Below, piece after piece: positions 8,733 to 18,182 of a DNA stretch of 64,000 bases (positions are counted from its first letter, which is position 1; each line of letters begins with the position of its first letter). Under the pieces are notes generated by a model, which saw only the letters and a list, made by a program, of their open reading frames with translations, did not search any database and was not told where the DNA came from. Location of the stretch: positions 1-64,000 of the forward strand of contig NZ_AUII01000012.1 of assembly GCF_000423625.1 (NCBI RefSeq), given 5' to 3'. This stretch comes from Pseudonocardia asaccharolytica DSM 44247 = NBRC 16224 (GTDB lineage Bacteria; Actinomycetota; Actinomycetes; Mycobacteriales; Pseudonocardiaceae). The translations under genes and the position numbers were made by a program.

Positions 8733-9434
8733 GTGAATGTCGCAGGGGTGGACGAACAGGCGCGGGCCCGCGCGCTGGTCGAGGCGCAGGACAAGGCCAT
8801 CGCGCTGTTCGACGAGATCACCCGGCGCGGGCTGGTGCGGCCCGGCGTGCGGGAATCGGTCCTCAGCGCCGAGGTGCGCGATCTGGGCGCCGAGCTGTTC
8901 GGCACCCGGAGGCACTGGCACAAACGCATCGTGCGGTCGGGCCCGAACACGTTGCAGCCCTACCGGGAGAACCCACCGGACCGGGAGATCGGCGCCGACG
9001 ACATCGCGTTCCTCGACCTCGGGCCGGTCTTCGCCGAGTGGGAGGCCGATCTGGGGCGGACGTTCGTGCTCGGTGATGATCCGGTGAAGCGACGGCTGTG
9101 CGACGACCTGCCCCGGATCTTCGACGCCGGTCGCTCCTACTTCGACACCCATCCGCAGGTGACGGGCCAGGAACTGTTCGGGTACATCGCCGGGCTGGCG
9201 GCCGACGCGGGCTGGGAGTTCGGCGGCCCGCACTGCGGGCATCTGCTGGGGGAGTTCCCGCACGAGCTCATCGACGGCGAGCGGATCGAGAGCTATATCG
9301 CCCCGGGCAACCCGACCCCGATGCGGCGTGTCGACCGGTCCGGCCGGCGCTGCCACTGGATCCTCGAGGTGCATCTGGTCGACCGGCACCGCGAGATCGG
9401 CGGGTTCTACGAGCAGCTGCTCACCCTGGGTTGA
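8733..9434 (+). CDS. M24 family metallopeptidase-like protein
   Basis: This 233-residue protein has the pita-bread fold of methionine/proline aminopeptidases. The metal-ligand pattern is visible: DLGPVFAEWEADLGRTF with two Asp, GPHCGHLLGEFPHE with His and Glu, and HWILEVHL with Glu. It is shorter than typical Xaa-Pro peptidases and lacks their N-terminal domain. GTG 8733 follows TAGGGT (8722-8727) by only a few bases, so the mRNA may be leaderless. It overlaps the convergent MFS gene by 14 bp. Confidence 0.82.
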   Translation: MNVAGVDEQARARALVEAQDKAIALFDEITRRGLVRPGVRESVLSAEVRDLGAELFGTRRHWHKRIVRSGPNTLQPYRENPPDREIGADDIAFLDLGPVFAEWEADLGRTFVLGDDPVKRRLCDDLPRIFDAGRSYFDTHPQVTGQELFGYIAGLAADAGWEFGGPHCGHLLGEFPHELIDGERIESYIAPGNPTPMRRVDRSGRRCHWILEVHLVDRHREIGGFYEQLLTLG

Positions 9435-10821
9435 CGTCCGGGTGTTCCCCGGCCGTCCGGCCCGCGACCAGCACGCCGATCACGGCCATCGCGGTCAGCC
9501 CGGCCACCAGCACCGGCAATGCGGAGGCCGCCGAGCCGAACAAGGCCAGCAGCCCACCACCCACCGCGATCATCAGCGCGGTCGTGAGCTGGTCGGACAG
9601 CTGCGCCGCCGAAGAGTGGAACCCCACCTCGCCCGGTGCGGACTGGGCGAGCAGCAGGTAGGCCACCGAGGAGAAGCCGAGGCCCATCCCGAGCCCGGCC
9701 AGCGCCCACAGCGGTGCGGCGAGCCACGGCACGCCCCAGGCCGGGGCGACGAGCAGCATCCCGGCGGTGCCCGCGGCGAGCAGGCAGAACCCGGCGCGCA
9801 GCAGCCGGTGCCGGGCCAGTCCGGGGTGGCGGCCCTGCCACGCCGCCGCGGCCGACCAACCCAGCGAACCGACGAGCAGCGGGACCCCGGCCATCGTCAG
9901 CGACCAGCGATGGGTGTCGGCGAGCATCAGCGGCAGGTAGGAGTTGACGGTGAAGAAGGTGCCGGCGAGCAGCCCGCGCGCCGCGACGAGCGTCGGGACG
10001 CCCCGGCGGGCCCGGAACACGCCGACCGGGAGCAGCCGCCGCATCGACGGCACGAGCAGCACCGCCGCCCCGGCCGCGACGACGGCGGCGAGCGTGCTCG
10101 TCTGCTGCGAGGCCCAGCTCAGCGCGGACACCCCGGCCGCGGCACCGACCGCCGCGAGGGCGAACCCGCGGCGGGCCGGTGGCGTCGCCCGGCCGGGATC
10201 GGGCGGGCCCAGCCTGCGCGCCGCCGGCGCCACCAGCGCGACCGCCAGCAGCACCACCGGCACCAGCCCGAGGAACACCCAGTGCCAGGACAGCCGCTCG
10301 GTCACGATTCCCGACACCGGCGGCCCGATCAGGGCGGGCAGCACCCAGGCGGACGAGATGAGGCCGAACACCGCGGGCCGGACGCGCTGCGGGTACACCG
10401 CCGCCACCAGCACGTACACCGCGACGCCCTGGGCGCCCGCGCCCAGTCCCTGCAGGAACCGCCCGACGAGCAGCTGGCCCATGCCGTCCGCCGTGCCCGC
10501 GACGATCAGCCCGGCCCCGAACAGGGTGGGCGCGACGACGAGCGGGACCCGCGGGCCCGCGACATCGCACCACCGTCCGCCGAGCACGGTGCCGATCACC
10601 GCCGAGGCCATGAACGCGACGAACGGCCACGCGTAGTGCGACACCGCACCGAGATCGGCGACGATCGCGGGCATCGCGGTTCCCACGCCCATCGCCTCGA
10701 ACGCGATCAGGCTGATCAGCAGCACCAGCCCGATCGTCGTTGCGCGCCGGGCGGGCCCGAACAGCTCGGTGCGGACGGCGGTGCGGACGGCGCTGTCGGG
10801 GATCTCGGCGGGGACGCTCAC
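9421..10821 (-). CDS. MFS transporter (drug-efflux type)
   Basis: This 466-residue membrane protein has about 12-14 hydrophobic helices. Motif GGRWCDVAGPRVPLVV between early helices resembles MFS motif A, and VGRFLQGLGAGAQG matches motif B of antiporters. It is probably an exporter of small molecules; the substrate is unknown. GTG 10821 was chosen because the hydrophobic core starts soon after it. The open frame upstream overlaps the divergent aminotransferase gene. Both divergent genes share a 66-bp promoter region with near-leaderless starts. Confidence 0.88.
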   Translation of the reverse strand: MSVPAEIPDSAVRTAVRTELFGPARRATTIGLVLLISLIAFEAMGVGTAMPAIVADLGAVSHYAWPFVAFMASAVIGTVLGGRWCDVAGPRVPLVVAPTLFGAGLIVAGTADGMGQLLVGRFLQGLGAGAQGVAVYVLVAAVYPQRVRPAVFGLISSAWVLPALIGPPVSGIVTERLSWHWVFLGLVPVVLLAVALVAPAARRLGPPDPGRATPPARRGFALAAVGAAAGVSALSWASQQTSTLAAVVAAGAAVLLVPSMRRLLPVGVFRARRGVPTLVAARGLLAGTFFTVNSYLPLMLADTHRWSLTMAGVPLLVGSLGWSAAAAWQGRHPGLARHRLLRAGFCLLAAGTAGMLLVAPAWGVPWLAAPLWALAGLGMGLGFSSVAYLLLAQSAPGEVGFHSSAAQLSDQLTTALMIAVGGGLLALFGSAASALPVLVAGLTAMAVIGVLVAGRTAGEHPDVNPG

Positions 10822-10887
10822 GACGACCAGCCTGGGCCCTGCACCCGTGTTCAGGTCAACGGGGTTGGCGCGTGCGAGGCTGGCCCG

Positions 10888-12093
10888 GTGAGCTACGACG
10901 TCCGCGCCGTCCGTGCCCGCTTCCCGGCCCTGGCCGCCGGCTTCGCCCATTTCGACGGACCGGGCGGCTCCCAGGTGCCCGATACCGTCGCCGAGGCGGT
11001 GGCCCGCGCGCTGACCTCGCCGCTGGCCAACCGCGGCCGGAACACCGCCGCCGAGCGCGCGGCCGACGACATCGTGGTCGGGGCGCGGGCCGCGATGGCC
11101 GATCTGCTCGGGGCCGACCCTGCCGGGATCGTGTTCGGCCGCAGCATGACCCAGCTGACCTACGACATCGCCCGCACGCTGGCCGCGACCTGGGCGCCGG
11201 GCGACGAGGTGGTCGTGACCCGGCTCGACCACGACGCCAACATCCGGCCGTGGGTGCATGTCGCCGAGGCTGTCGGCGCCGTCGTGCGGTGGGCCGACTT
11301 CGACCCGGCCTGCGGCGAGCTCACGCCCGGTCACGTCGCCGCGGAGCTCTCCGACCGCACCCGGCTGGTCGCCGTGACGGCGGCGTCGAACCTCATCGGC
11401 ACCCGGCCCGACGTGCCGGCCATCGCCGCGCTCGCGCGCCGCGCCGGAGCGCTCACCTACGTCGACGGGGTGCATCTGACCGCGCACGCGCCCGTCGACG
11501 TGGCCGCCCTCGGCGCCGACTTCTATGTCTGCTCCCCGTACAAGTTCCTCGGCCCGCACTGCGGGGTCCTCGCCGCGGACCCGGCGCTGCTGGCGACGCT
11601 GCACCCGCAGAAGCTGGTGCCCGCCACCGACGTCGTGCCGGAGCGGTTCGAGCTGGGCACCCTGCCCTACGAGCTGCTGGCCGGGACGACGGCGGCGGTG
11701 GAGTTCCTCGCCGGGCTCGGCGGGCCGGCCGAGGGGCCGCGCCGCGAGCGGGTGCTGGCCGGGATGGCCGCGGTGCAGGCGCACGAGGGGCCGCTGCGCG
11801 GGCGCATCGAGGCCGCGTTGGCGCAGCTGCCCGGCATCGTCGTGCACTCCCGGGCGGCGCGGCGCACCCCGACGCTGCTGGTCAGCTTCGCCGGTTGCGA
11901 TCCGCAGCGGGCCTACCGGCAGCTCGCCGAGCGCGGCGTCAACGCCCCGGCCAGCTCGTTCTACGCGCTGGAGGCGTCGCGGCGGCTCGGGCTCGGCGAC
12001 GGCGGCGCGCTGCGGATCGGGCTGGCCCCATACACCGATGACGCCGATGTCGACCGGCTGCTGGCCGGGCTGCGGGAGCTGACCTGCCGATGA
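10888..12093 (+). CDS. Class V aminotransferase, cysteine-desulfurase-like
   Basis: This 401-residue PLP enzyme belongs to the cysteine desulfurase-like family (TIGR01976 type). The PLP lysine lies in VCSPYKFLGPHCG. Substrate-pocket motifs include FGRSMTQLTYDIAR, TRLDHDANIRPW and TYVDGVHLTAH. Cysteine desulfurases need a mobile catalytic Cys loop that I do not clearly see, so the reaction may differ. GTG 10888 was chosen. The stop overlaps the next gene's ATG. Confidence 0.87.
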   Translation: MSYDVRAVRARFPALAAGFAHFDGPGGSQVPDTVAEAVARALTSPLANRGRNTAAERAADDIVVGARAAMADLLGADPAGIVFGRSMTQLTYDIARTLAATWAPGDEVVVTRLDHDANIRPWVHVAEAVGAVVRWADFDPACGELTPGHVAAELSDRTRLVAVTAASNLIGTRPDVPAIAALARRAGALTYVDGVHLTAHAPVDVAALGADFYVCSPYKFLGPHCGVLAADPALLATLHPQKLVPATDVVPERFELGTLPYELLAGTTAAVEFLAGLGGPAEGPRRERVLAGMAAVQAHEGPLRGRIEAALAQLPGIVVHSRAARRTPTLLVSFAGCDPQRAYRQLAERGVNAPASSFYALEASRRLGLGDGGALRIGLAPYTDDADVDRLLAGLRELTCR

Positions 12094-12686
12094 ACACCGC
12101 TGCCGACCACCCCGGGCAGGACACCGACGTGGACCACTACGAGCGCGACGAGACCGAGGCCGAACGCCTCGACCGCAACTGGACGGACCTGCTCCAGGAG
12201 CTGCGGGTGGTGCAGACCGGCGTTCAGCTGCTGACCGGGTTGCTGCTCACCGTCCCGTTCCAGCAGCGGTTCGTCGAGATGTCGGGCTACCAGCGGACCG
12301 TCTACCTGGTGGCGCTGGCGTGCTCGGCGGGGGCCACGGCGCTGCTGATCGCGCCGGTGAGCATGCACCGGATCCTGTTCCGGCAGCGCGCCCGCCGCCC
12401 GCTGGTGGCGGCGGGCCAGTGGTTCGCGCTGATCGGGCTGGCGTTCCTCGGGCTGGCCGTCGTGCTCGTCATGCTCCTGATCTTCGACGTCGTGCTGGGC
12501 TTCGTGCCGGGGCTGGTGGCCGCGAGCGTCGCGTTCACGATCTTCGTCTGTCTGTGGGGACTCGGGCCCTGGATTCTGCGCAGGCGGCGCCGAGGGCGGC
12601 CCGCCGGCTCGGGGCGACGCGCCTCACCAGGTCACGACGATGGCCCGCAGCACCACCACCAGGATGAAGACCACCGGCAGCGCTAG
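12090..12686 (+). CDS. DUF6328 family membrane protein
   Basis: This 198-residue protein starts with an acidic cytoplasmic segment containing ERDETEAERLDRNWTDLLQE and ELRVVQTGVQLLTGLLL. About four transmembrane helices follow, then an Arg- and His-rich tail. This layout matches actinobacterial DUF6328 proteins of unknown function. It is ATGA-coupled to the aminotransferase. Its 3' end overlaps the convergent yggT gene by 63 bp. Confidence 0.82.
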   Translation: MNTAADHPGQDTDVDHYERDETEAERLDRNWTDLLQELRVVQTGVQLLTGLLLTVPFQQRFVEMSGYQRTVYLVALACSAGATALLIAPVSMHRILFRQRARRPLVAAGQWFALIGLAFLGLAVVLVMLLIFDVVLGFVPGLVAASVAFTIFVCLWGLGPWILRRRRRGRPAGSGRRASPGHDDGPQHHHQDEDHRQR

Positions 12687-12902
12687 GTCGATCGCGACCG
12701 GCCCGACCTGCACCGGGCGCAGTACCCGGCGGACCGGCGCGAGCACCGGCTCGGTCACGGTGTGCGTGACCCGCCGCGCCTGCCGCTGCCAGCCGCCGCC
12801 GCTGCCGACGAGCACCCCTGCCCAGTCCACCACCAGCCGCGCGATCAGGACCACCTCGAACGCCAGCAGTAACCAGCCCAGCACCATTCCGGCCGTGCCC
12901 AT
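12624..12902 (-). CDS. YggT family membrane protein
   Basis: This 92-residue protein has two hydrophobic helices, LGWLLLAFEVVLIARLVVDW and ALPVVFILVVVLRAIVV. Between them lie TEPVLAPVRRVLRPV and the QVGPVAIDLAL segment diagnostic of YggT proteins. In actinobacteria YggT is often linked to cell division genes, but here it stands alone. The start ATG 12902 has GGAAGGGGG upstream. Confidence 0.85.
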   Translation of the reverse strand: MGTAGMVLGWLLLAFEVVLIARLVVDWAGVLVGSGGGWQRQARRVTHTVTEPVLAPVRRVLRPVQVGPVAIDLALPVVFILVVVLRAIVVTW

Positions 12903-13021
12903 CGCGGTCCCCCTTCCGGTCGTCGGCCGCGCGATCTGAGAACGGATGTGCGGGCCCGGAAGTTGCCGGCCCGCGGTGAGAGGCGATGTCGGGGCCTTCG
13001 TGGTCGCTCGTAGAACCTCGT

Positions 13022-13675
13022 TCAGCCTCGTCGTCTCGCTGCCGCAGACTGTCCGTAGCTGTCGAGCTTCGCCGCGACCCGCTCGATCTCCTCGGCCGGC
13101 AGCAGGTTGGGCTCGCCGAGCAGCCGGGCCTGGTAGTACATCCGGCACACCCATTCCAGGTAGACGCTGCGGGTGTAGGCCTTGGCCAGGCTGTCCCCGT
13201 AGGTGGTCGCGCCGTGGTTCTGCAGGATCACACCGAACCGGCCGGCCATCGCGCGCACGCTGTTGCGGGCGAGTTCCGGGCTGCCGAAGGTCGCATACGG
13301 CGCGACCCGCACCGGCCCGCCGAGCAGCGCGATCATGTAGTGCACCGGGGGGAGCTCGTCGATGAGCGCGGACAGCGTGCAGGCGTAGAGGGGATGGGTG
13401 TGCACCACCGCGACGGCGTCGGTCTGCGCGTAGACCTGGGTGTGCATCGGAACCTCGGTGGAGGGCTCCAGCCCGTCCTCGACACGATTGCCGGCGAGGT
13501 CGAGCACGCAGATCGACTCGGGCGTGAGCTCGGCGTAGGGGACCCCGCTCGGGGTGATCGCGATGTGGTTCCCGGAACGCACGCTCAGGTTCCCCGAGGT
13601 GCCGACCGTGAGCTCGTCGGCCTGCATCCGGCGGCAGTACTCCACCAGTTGGACGCGTTCATCGTGCAGGAGCAT
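13022..13675 (-). CDS. Class II aldolase/adducin family protein (fuculose-phosphate aldolase-like)
   Basis: This 217-residue zinc enzyme would cleave a sugar phosphate. Motifs in order are TVGTSGNLSVR near residue 24, the PSGVPY loop, the STEVPMHTQVY catalytic Glu, the VVHTHP zinc histidines, and QNHGATTYG with the third histidine. The length matches L-fuculose/L-ribulose phosphate aldolases. The substrate cannot be told. ATG 13675 has AGGAAG upstream. It is divergent from the GAF sensor gene across 251 bp. Confidence 0.88.
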   Translation of the reverse strand: MLLHDERVQLVEYCRRMQADELTVGTSGNLSVRSGNHIAITPSGVPYAELTPESICVLDLAGNRVEDGLEPSTEVPMHTQVYAQTDAVAVVHTHPLYACTLSALIDELPPVHYMIALLGGPVRVAPYATFGSPELARNSVRAMAGRFGVILQNHGATTYGDSLAKAYTRSVYLEWVCRMYYQARLLGEPNLLPAEEIERVAAKLDSYGQSAAARRRG

Positions 13676-13926
13676 GTCGGGCGGCTTCCTTTCTGGGACG
13701 GCTGGGCTGTGCTCTGATTCTGACCGGCCCGCCGCGACCGCGACCGGGTCGGCCCGCGCCGCCCGCCGTCCGATCGAGGTGACGTCCGGCCCTGCGGACC
13801 GGGGCTTCCGCCCGTCGTCGGGGACGCCGTCGGAGGACGACAGTGGATCAGTGCTGATCGGCGGCGGAGGGACGGCAGCAGGCGCCCGCCGCAACGGCCG
13901 AGAATCCCGGGGAGGACGAGACAAGC

Positions 13927-15132
13927 GTGAACGATCAGTCGAATGCCGTCCGACCGGACGTGGGGACGGTTCTGCCCGGCCTGCGGCCCGACGAGGTACC
14001 GGAGTGGCTCGTCAAGACCGCGCCGGCCGCAGACCGGATGCCGGGACTGTTCGGTGCCGTGCTGGACGTGGTGTCCGGGCTGCAGCTGGAGACGACGCTG
14101 CGCCGGATCGTGGAGGCGGCGGTCGAGGTGATCGATGCCCGGTGCGGGTCGCTGGCCGTGCTCGCCCCGAACGGGGACGTGTCCCGGTTCGTGAACGCGG
14201 GCCTGGACGACCGTGGCAGGTCCGGCTCCGTCCCGACGCGGGGTTTCCTCGCCGTCCCGATCTGGGTCGGCGACCGCCTCCACAGCAATCTCCATCTCTC
14301 CGAGAAGGCGGACGGCGGCCCGTTCACCGCCGACGATGAGGTGGTCGCGCAGACCCTTGCCGCCGTGGCCGGTATCGCCGTGCACAACGCCGAGCAGTTC
14401 GAGCAGGGCCGGATCCGCAGGCTCCTGCTGGAGGCCTCCGCGGAGATCCTCGGCGAGCTGCTCTCCGGGGCGACCGATCAGGACGCCCTGCAGCTGATCG
14501 CCCAGCGAGCCCAGGAGCTGACCGGGTCCGCAGCAGCCGTGATCATGCTCGTGCCCGACCCGTCGGGCCGGTTCGAGCTCGGCGCCCGATCCGGCGCCGC
14601 GGTCGGGTTGGACGAGGACTCCACGCCGATCCGGGAGGTGCTGGAGAGCCGGGCCCCGGTGCTCGCCGAGGCCGCCGTCGGGCTGCCCGGGGATCCGGAT
14701 CGCCACCAGCGGCGTCCCGGCCCGGCGGTCGCGGTCCCGGTCTGTCGCGACGAAGGAGTCACCGGGGTCTTCGTCGCGGTGCGCAGTCCCGGGGCCGAGG
14801 CTTTCTCACCCGCGGTGATCCCGCTGCTGCGCTCGTTCGCCGACCAGGCCACGCTCGTGCTGGAGGTGGGCGAGAAGAGCCGGGCCCAGCGCCAGGTCGC
14901 GGTGCTCGCCGAGCGCGACCGGATCGCCCGCGACATGCACGACCACATCATCCAGCGGCTGTTCGCCACGGGGCTGGGACTGCAGAGCGCGCTCAGCCGC
15001 ACCCAGCTCCCCGACGTCCACGACCACGTCCGGCACGCCGTCGCGGAACTGGACGAGATCGTGCGGGAGGTCAGGGCCGCGATCTTCGATCTGCATCCCT
15101 CGGACCCGCCGGAGCGTGCCGAGCGAGGGTGA
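13927..15132 (+). CDS. DevS/DosS-like GAF sensor lacking the ATPase domain
   Basis: This 401-residue protein resembles DevS/DosT sensors of the DosR system. The first GAF domain is at about 40-160, but about 40 residues normally found after the AGLDD segment are missing. The second GAF domain spans about 170-320, and a HisKA_3 phosphoacceptor helix (ERDRIARDMHDHIIQRLF) follows. It stops at AIFDLHPSDPPERAERG, where the HATPase_c domain should begin. It therefore cannot bind ATP by itself and may be a relic, a decoy or a phosphoacceptor for a partner kinase. GTG start with GGGGAGG upstream. Confidence 0.85.
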   Translation: MNDQSNAVRPDVGTVLPGLRPDEVPEWLVKTAPAADRMPGLFGAVLDVVSGLQLETTLRRIVEAAVEVIDARCGSLAVLAPNGDVSRFVNAGLDDRGRSGSVPTRGFLAVPIWVGDRLHSNLHLSEKADGGPFTADDEVVAQTLAAVAGIAVHNAEQFEQGRIRRLLLEASAEILGELLSGATDQDALQLIAQRAQELTGSAAAVIMLVPDPSGRFELGARSGAAVGLDEDSTPIREVLESRAPVLAEAAVGLPGDPDRHQRRPGPAVAVPVCRDEGVTGVFVAVRSPGAEAFSPAVIPLLRSFADQATLVLEVGEKSRAQRQVAVLAERDRIARDMHDHIIQRLFATGLGLQSALSRTQLPDVHDHVRHAVAELDEIVREVRAAIFDLHPSDPPERAERG

Positions 15133-15140
15133 TCCCCCGC

Positions 15141-15785
15141 TCACCCCGGTCGCGGGACGAACAGGACCGGGCACGGCGCGTGGGCGAGCGCGGAGCGGGC
15201 GACGAGGCCGAGCATGCGGGGCCGCCGGATGCGAGGTCCGCCGATCACCAGCAGCTGGGCGTCGAGGTCCTCGCCGACCAGCTCGTGCGGATGGGCCCGG
15301 GCCAGCTCGGCCGTCACCGTGGCCCCGGGGGCGTGGGCGCGGAGCGCGTCGATGCCCGCCGCCAGGACCCGCCGTCCGCGCTCGACGGCGGCGTCGAGAC
15401 CCACGCTGCGCTCGGCGAAGGACTGGGGGACGCCGTGGACGAGATGAAGCACGGCGCCGAGGTGAGCCGCGGCGTCGGCGGCGTCTGCAAGGACCTGGGC
15501 GTCGTCGGGTAGCTCCCGGACGGCGGCGACGACCTGCGGCCGGCCCGTGGCGGCCGGCGCTGGGTGCGCCACCAGCACGGTGTGACCGGCGAGCTCGGCG
15601 ATCAGCCTGGCCCGCTGCGCCACCGCGGGCTCGGTGAACGTCGCCGAACGCGCCGCCGGGGACCGGAGCACGAGCTCCCGTCCGGCCGCGGCACACCAGC
15701 GCTCCACCCAGCCGGGGATCTCGGCTCCGTTGAGCACGACCACCGAGCCGAGGTGCTGTTGCTCCAGGATGGCTGAGGGGTGCAT
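15141..15785 (-). CDS. Universal stress protein (one clear UspA domain)
   Basis: This 214-residue protein has a C-terminal UspA domain. Its ATP-binding G-x2-G-x9-G(S)-like region is degenerate (VIGGPRIRRPRMLGLVARSALAHAPCPVLFVP). The N-terminal third is not a clear UspA domain, so a two-domain protein may have decayed. It is convergent with the sensor gene, 8 bp apart. ATG 15785 has GGAGAGCC just upstream. A DosR-box-like motif lies 60 bp upstream. Confidence 0.8.
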   Translation of the reverse strand: MHPSAILEQQHLGSVVVLNGAEIPGWVERWCAAAGRELVLRSPAARSATFTEPAVAQRARLIAELAGHTVLVAHPAPAATGRPQVVAAVRELPDDAQVLADAADAAAHLGAVLHLVHGVPQSFAERSVGLDAAVERGRRVLAAGIDALRAHAPGATVTAELARAHPHELVGEDLDAQLLVIGGPRIRRPRMLGLVARSALAHAPCPVLFVPRPG

Positions 15786-15844
15786 GGCTCTCCATCTCGT
15801 GCGGCCCCGCTGCCGACCACCATGCCCTCGGCCGGGCGCCGGTG

Positions 15845-15864
15845 GTAGGGCCCTTCGTCATCGG
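15845..15864 (-). promoter_or_regulatory. Possible DosR-type box upstream of usp
   Basis: On the minus strand the core is GACGAAGGGCCC, 60 bp before the usp start. It differs by one base from the core GACGAACGGCCC before the second usp gene at 18,435. Agreement with the mycobacterial DosR consensus is only 11 of 20, so it is supported mainly by the shared core and position. Confidence 0.4.
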
Positions 15865-16062
15865 GTGCGGGGCGCGGCGGCCCTCCGGCCGCCGGTACCG
15901 ACCTTCGGCGGGCGGGCCCGGGTCCTGCGCCCCTGCCCGGTTCCGCCGCCGCCGGCCGACCATCGGGAGGTCGATCGCCGCAGAGGGTCCGCGGCGGCAG
16001 TGTCGAGGCCGGCGAGATGCTCGGCAGGTATCCGCGCGCCAGCCGGCTGAGGGGAGGCAATG

Positions 16063-17250
16063 ATGCGGGGCACGATACCGCTCGGGCGGTTCGGCGGGGT
16101 TCCCGTCGGTGCGCATTGGTCGGCCCTGATCGGCGTCGTGCTGCTGGGGCAGCTGCTGGCGATGACGGTTCTCCCCATGCTCGTGCCGGGGCGCAGCGCC
16201 GCGACCTACTGGGCGGCGGGCGGCGCGGCGGCGCTGGCGTTCATCCTGTCGCTGCTCGCGCACGAGCTGGCCCACGCGGTCGTCGCGCGCCGCAACGGGC
16301 TGGAGGTGCGGCGGATCACGATCTGGCTGCTCGGGGGCGTCGCGGAGTTCGCCGACCGGCCACAGCGCGCGGGTATGCAGGTACGGATCGCACTGGTCGG
16401 TCCGATGGTGAGCCTCGTGCTGGCCGGGCTGTTCGCGGCGGCATCGTGGTTGACGGTCGGCTCCGGTGGTTCGGCGCTGGTCGCGGCCACACTGTCCTGG
16501 CTGGCCTCGATCAACCTGATGCTGGGTGTGTTCAACCTGCTGCCCGGCACCCCGCTGGACGGCGGCCGGGTGCTGCACGGGCTGATCTGGTGGCGCAGCG
16601 GCGACCGCGAGCGGGCGACCCGCATCGCCTCCGGCGCGGGACAGTTCCTCGGCGCGCTGCTCGCGGGCCTGGGGATCCTGCTCGTGCTGGGCGGGCGAGG
16701 GGACGGTCTGTGGCTGCTGCTCGTCGGTTGGTTCCTGGCTGGCGTTGCGGCCGGTGAGCGCAGGCACGAGATGGTGGCGGGACAGGTGGCGGGCCTGCGG
16801 GTGGGCGATGTGATGAACCGGGAGCCGCAGGTCGCGCCCGGCTGGTGGACCGTGCAGGCCTTCGTCGATCAGCTGATGACCCACCACGGCCCCCAGCATC
16901 GGGTGTTCCCGGTCGTGGACCTGCAGGGGCAGGCGACCGGTGTGGTCGGGCTGGCCGATCTCGCCGCCGTCGCGGCGCCCGACCGCGTCCACGTCCCGGT
17001 GCGCAGCGTCATGCGCCGCCAGCCCGCCGAGCTGGTCGTCGGCGAGGACACCCCGCTGGAGAAGATCCTGAGCCGGCCGCTGGTGCCCGGGCGCGACCTC
17101 GTGCTCGTCGAGCGGGACGGCAGGCTCGCCGGCCTCGTCGGCCCCGGCGACCTGGCCCGGACCGTCGAGCTGCAGGCGCTGTCCGGCGAGCCCGCCGGCC
17201 GCACCCGAGGCCAGGGCTCACCGGCGTCCCTCGGTGACCGGGGAACGTAG
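16063..17250 (+). CDS. Site-2 protease family protein with CBS domains (Rv2625c-like)
   Basis: This 395-residue intramembrane zinc protease has six or so transmembrane segments. The zinc motif HELAH is near residue 70, and the third metal ligand lies in LLPGTPLDGGRVLHG. Two CBS domains follow (about 245-375), which usually sense nucleotides. In M. tuberculosis the similar Rv2625c belongs to the DosR regulon. ATG 16060 directly precedes the chosen ATG; GGGGAGG spacing favours 16063. The 278-bp gap upstream holds the possible DosR box and otherwise nothing I recognise. Confidence 0.88.
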   Translation: MRGTIPLGRFGGVPVGAHWSALIGVVLLGQLLAMTVLPMLVPGRSAATYWAAGGAAALAFILSLLAHELAHAVVARRNGLEVRRITIWLLGGVAEFADRPQRAGMQVRIALVGPMVSLVLAGLFAAASWLTVGSGGSALVAATLSWLASINLMLGVFNLLPGTPLDGGRVLHGLIWWRSGDRERATRIASGAGQFLGALLAGLGILLVLGGRGDGLWLLLVGWFLAGVAAGERRHEMVAGQVAGLRVGDVMNREPQVAPGWWTVQAFVDQLMTHHGPQHRVFPVVDLQGQATGVVGLADLAAVAAPDRVHVPVRSVMRRQPAELVVGEDTPLEKILSRPLVPGRDLVLVERDGRLAGLVGPGDLARTVELQALSGEPAGRTRGQGSPASLGDRGT

Positions 17251-17260
17251 CGCGCAGGCT

Positions 17261-18182
17261 CCGGCCTTCAGGCCGGTGACAGCGCGTCGAGGAACGGATG
17301 GCGGGGTCATGCGCCATTCTCTCGAACATAGGTTCGAGGATGGTGCGACGGGCGTACCGCTACCGCTTCTACCCCACCCCCGCACAGGCCGAGCAGCTCG
17401 CGAAGACGTTCGGCTGTGTCCGCTACGTCGACAACCGCGCCCTCGCCGAACGGTCCCGGGCCTGGACCCAGGAGCAGCGGCGGGTCACGCACGCCGAGTC
17501 CGACCGGTGGCTCACCGCGTGGAAGCGCGACCCCGCCACGGCGTGGCTCACCGAGCCGTCCAAGGGGCCCCTGCAGGCCACGCTGCGGCACCTGCAGACC
17601 GCCTACGTCAACTTCTGGACCAAACGGGCCAGGTACCCGACGTTCAAGCGCCAGGGCCGCAGCACCGACGCGGCCACCTACTTTCGGGGCTGCTTCACCC
17701 ACCGCGATGGCCGGCTCACCCTCGCCAAGCAGGACCGGCCGCTGGACATCGTGTGGTCGCGCCCGCTGCCGACCGGTGCCGTGCCGTCGCAGGTGACGGT
17801 GTCGCGGAACGCGCGGGGCCAGCACCACGTATCGATCCTGGTCGAGATCACGATCGATCCCCTGCCCGCCGCTGGCGCGGTGGTCGGGATCGACGCCGGG
17901 ATCACCTCCCTGGCCACCCTGCCTACGGGAGAGAAACTCACCAACCCGCGGCACGAGAAACGGGACCGCAAGCGGTTGGCCCTGGCCCAGCGTCGACTCG
18001 CGCGGAAGCAGAAGGGGTCGGCGAACCGGGCGAAAGCCAAGCTCCGGGTCGCGCGCATCCATGGGCGCATCGCCGGCCGCAGGCGCGACGCCCTGCACAA
18101 GCTGACCACTCGGCTTGTGCGCGAGTTCGACACGAGCGCCATCGAGGACCTCACGGTCCGCAACATGGTGCGCAACCACGCC
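17261..18182 (+). mobile_element. Truncated second TnpB element
   Basis: A hairpin CCGGCC-TTCA-GGCCGG (17261-17276) directly follows the protease stop and marks the left end. The homology to tnpB ends near 18182 and no right-end hairpin is found, so the 3' part of the element, including the RNA scaffold region, has been lost. Confidence 0.55.

Noticed and set aside
9328..10887. Long upstream extension of the class V aminotransferase frame
   Set aside because: It is Arg/Gly/His-rich shadow sequence opposite the MFS gene; the family starts at GTG 10888.
13855..13926. A DosR-like box before the GAF sensor (GGGGACGCCGTC region near 13820)
   Set aside because: Only one half-site agrees; the second half does not match.
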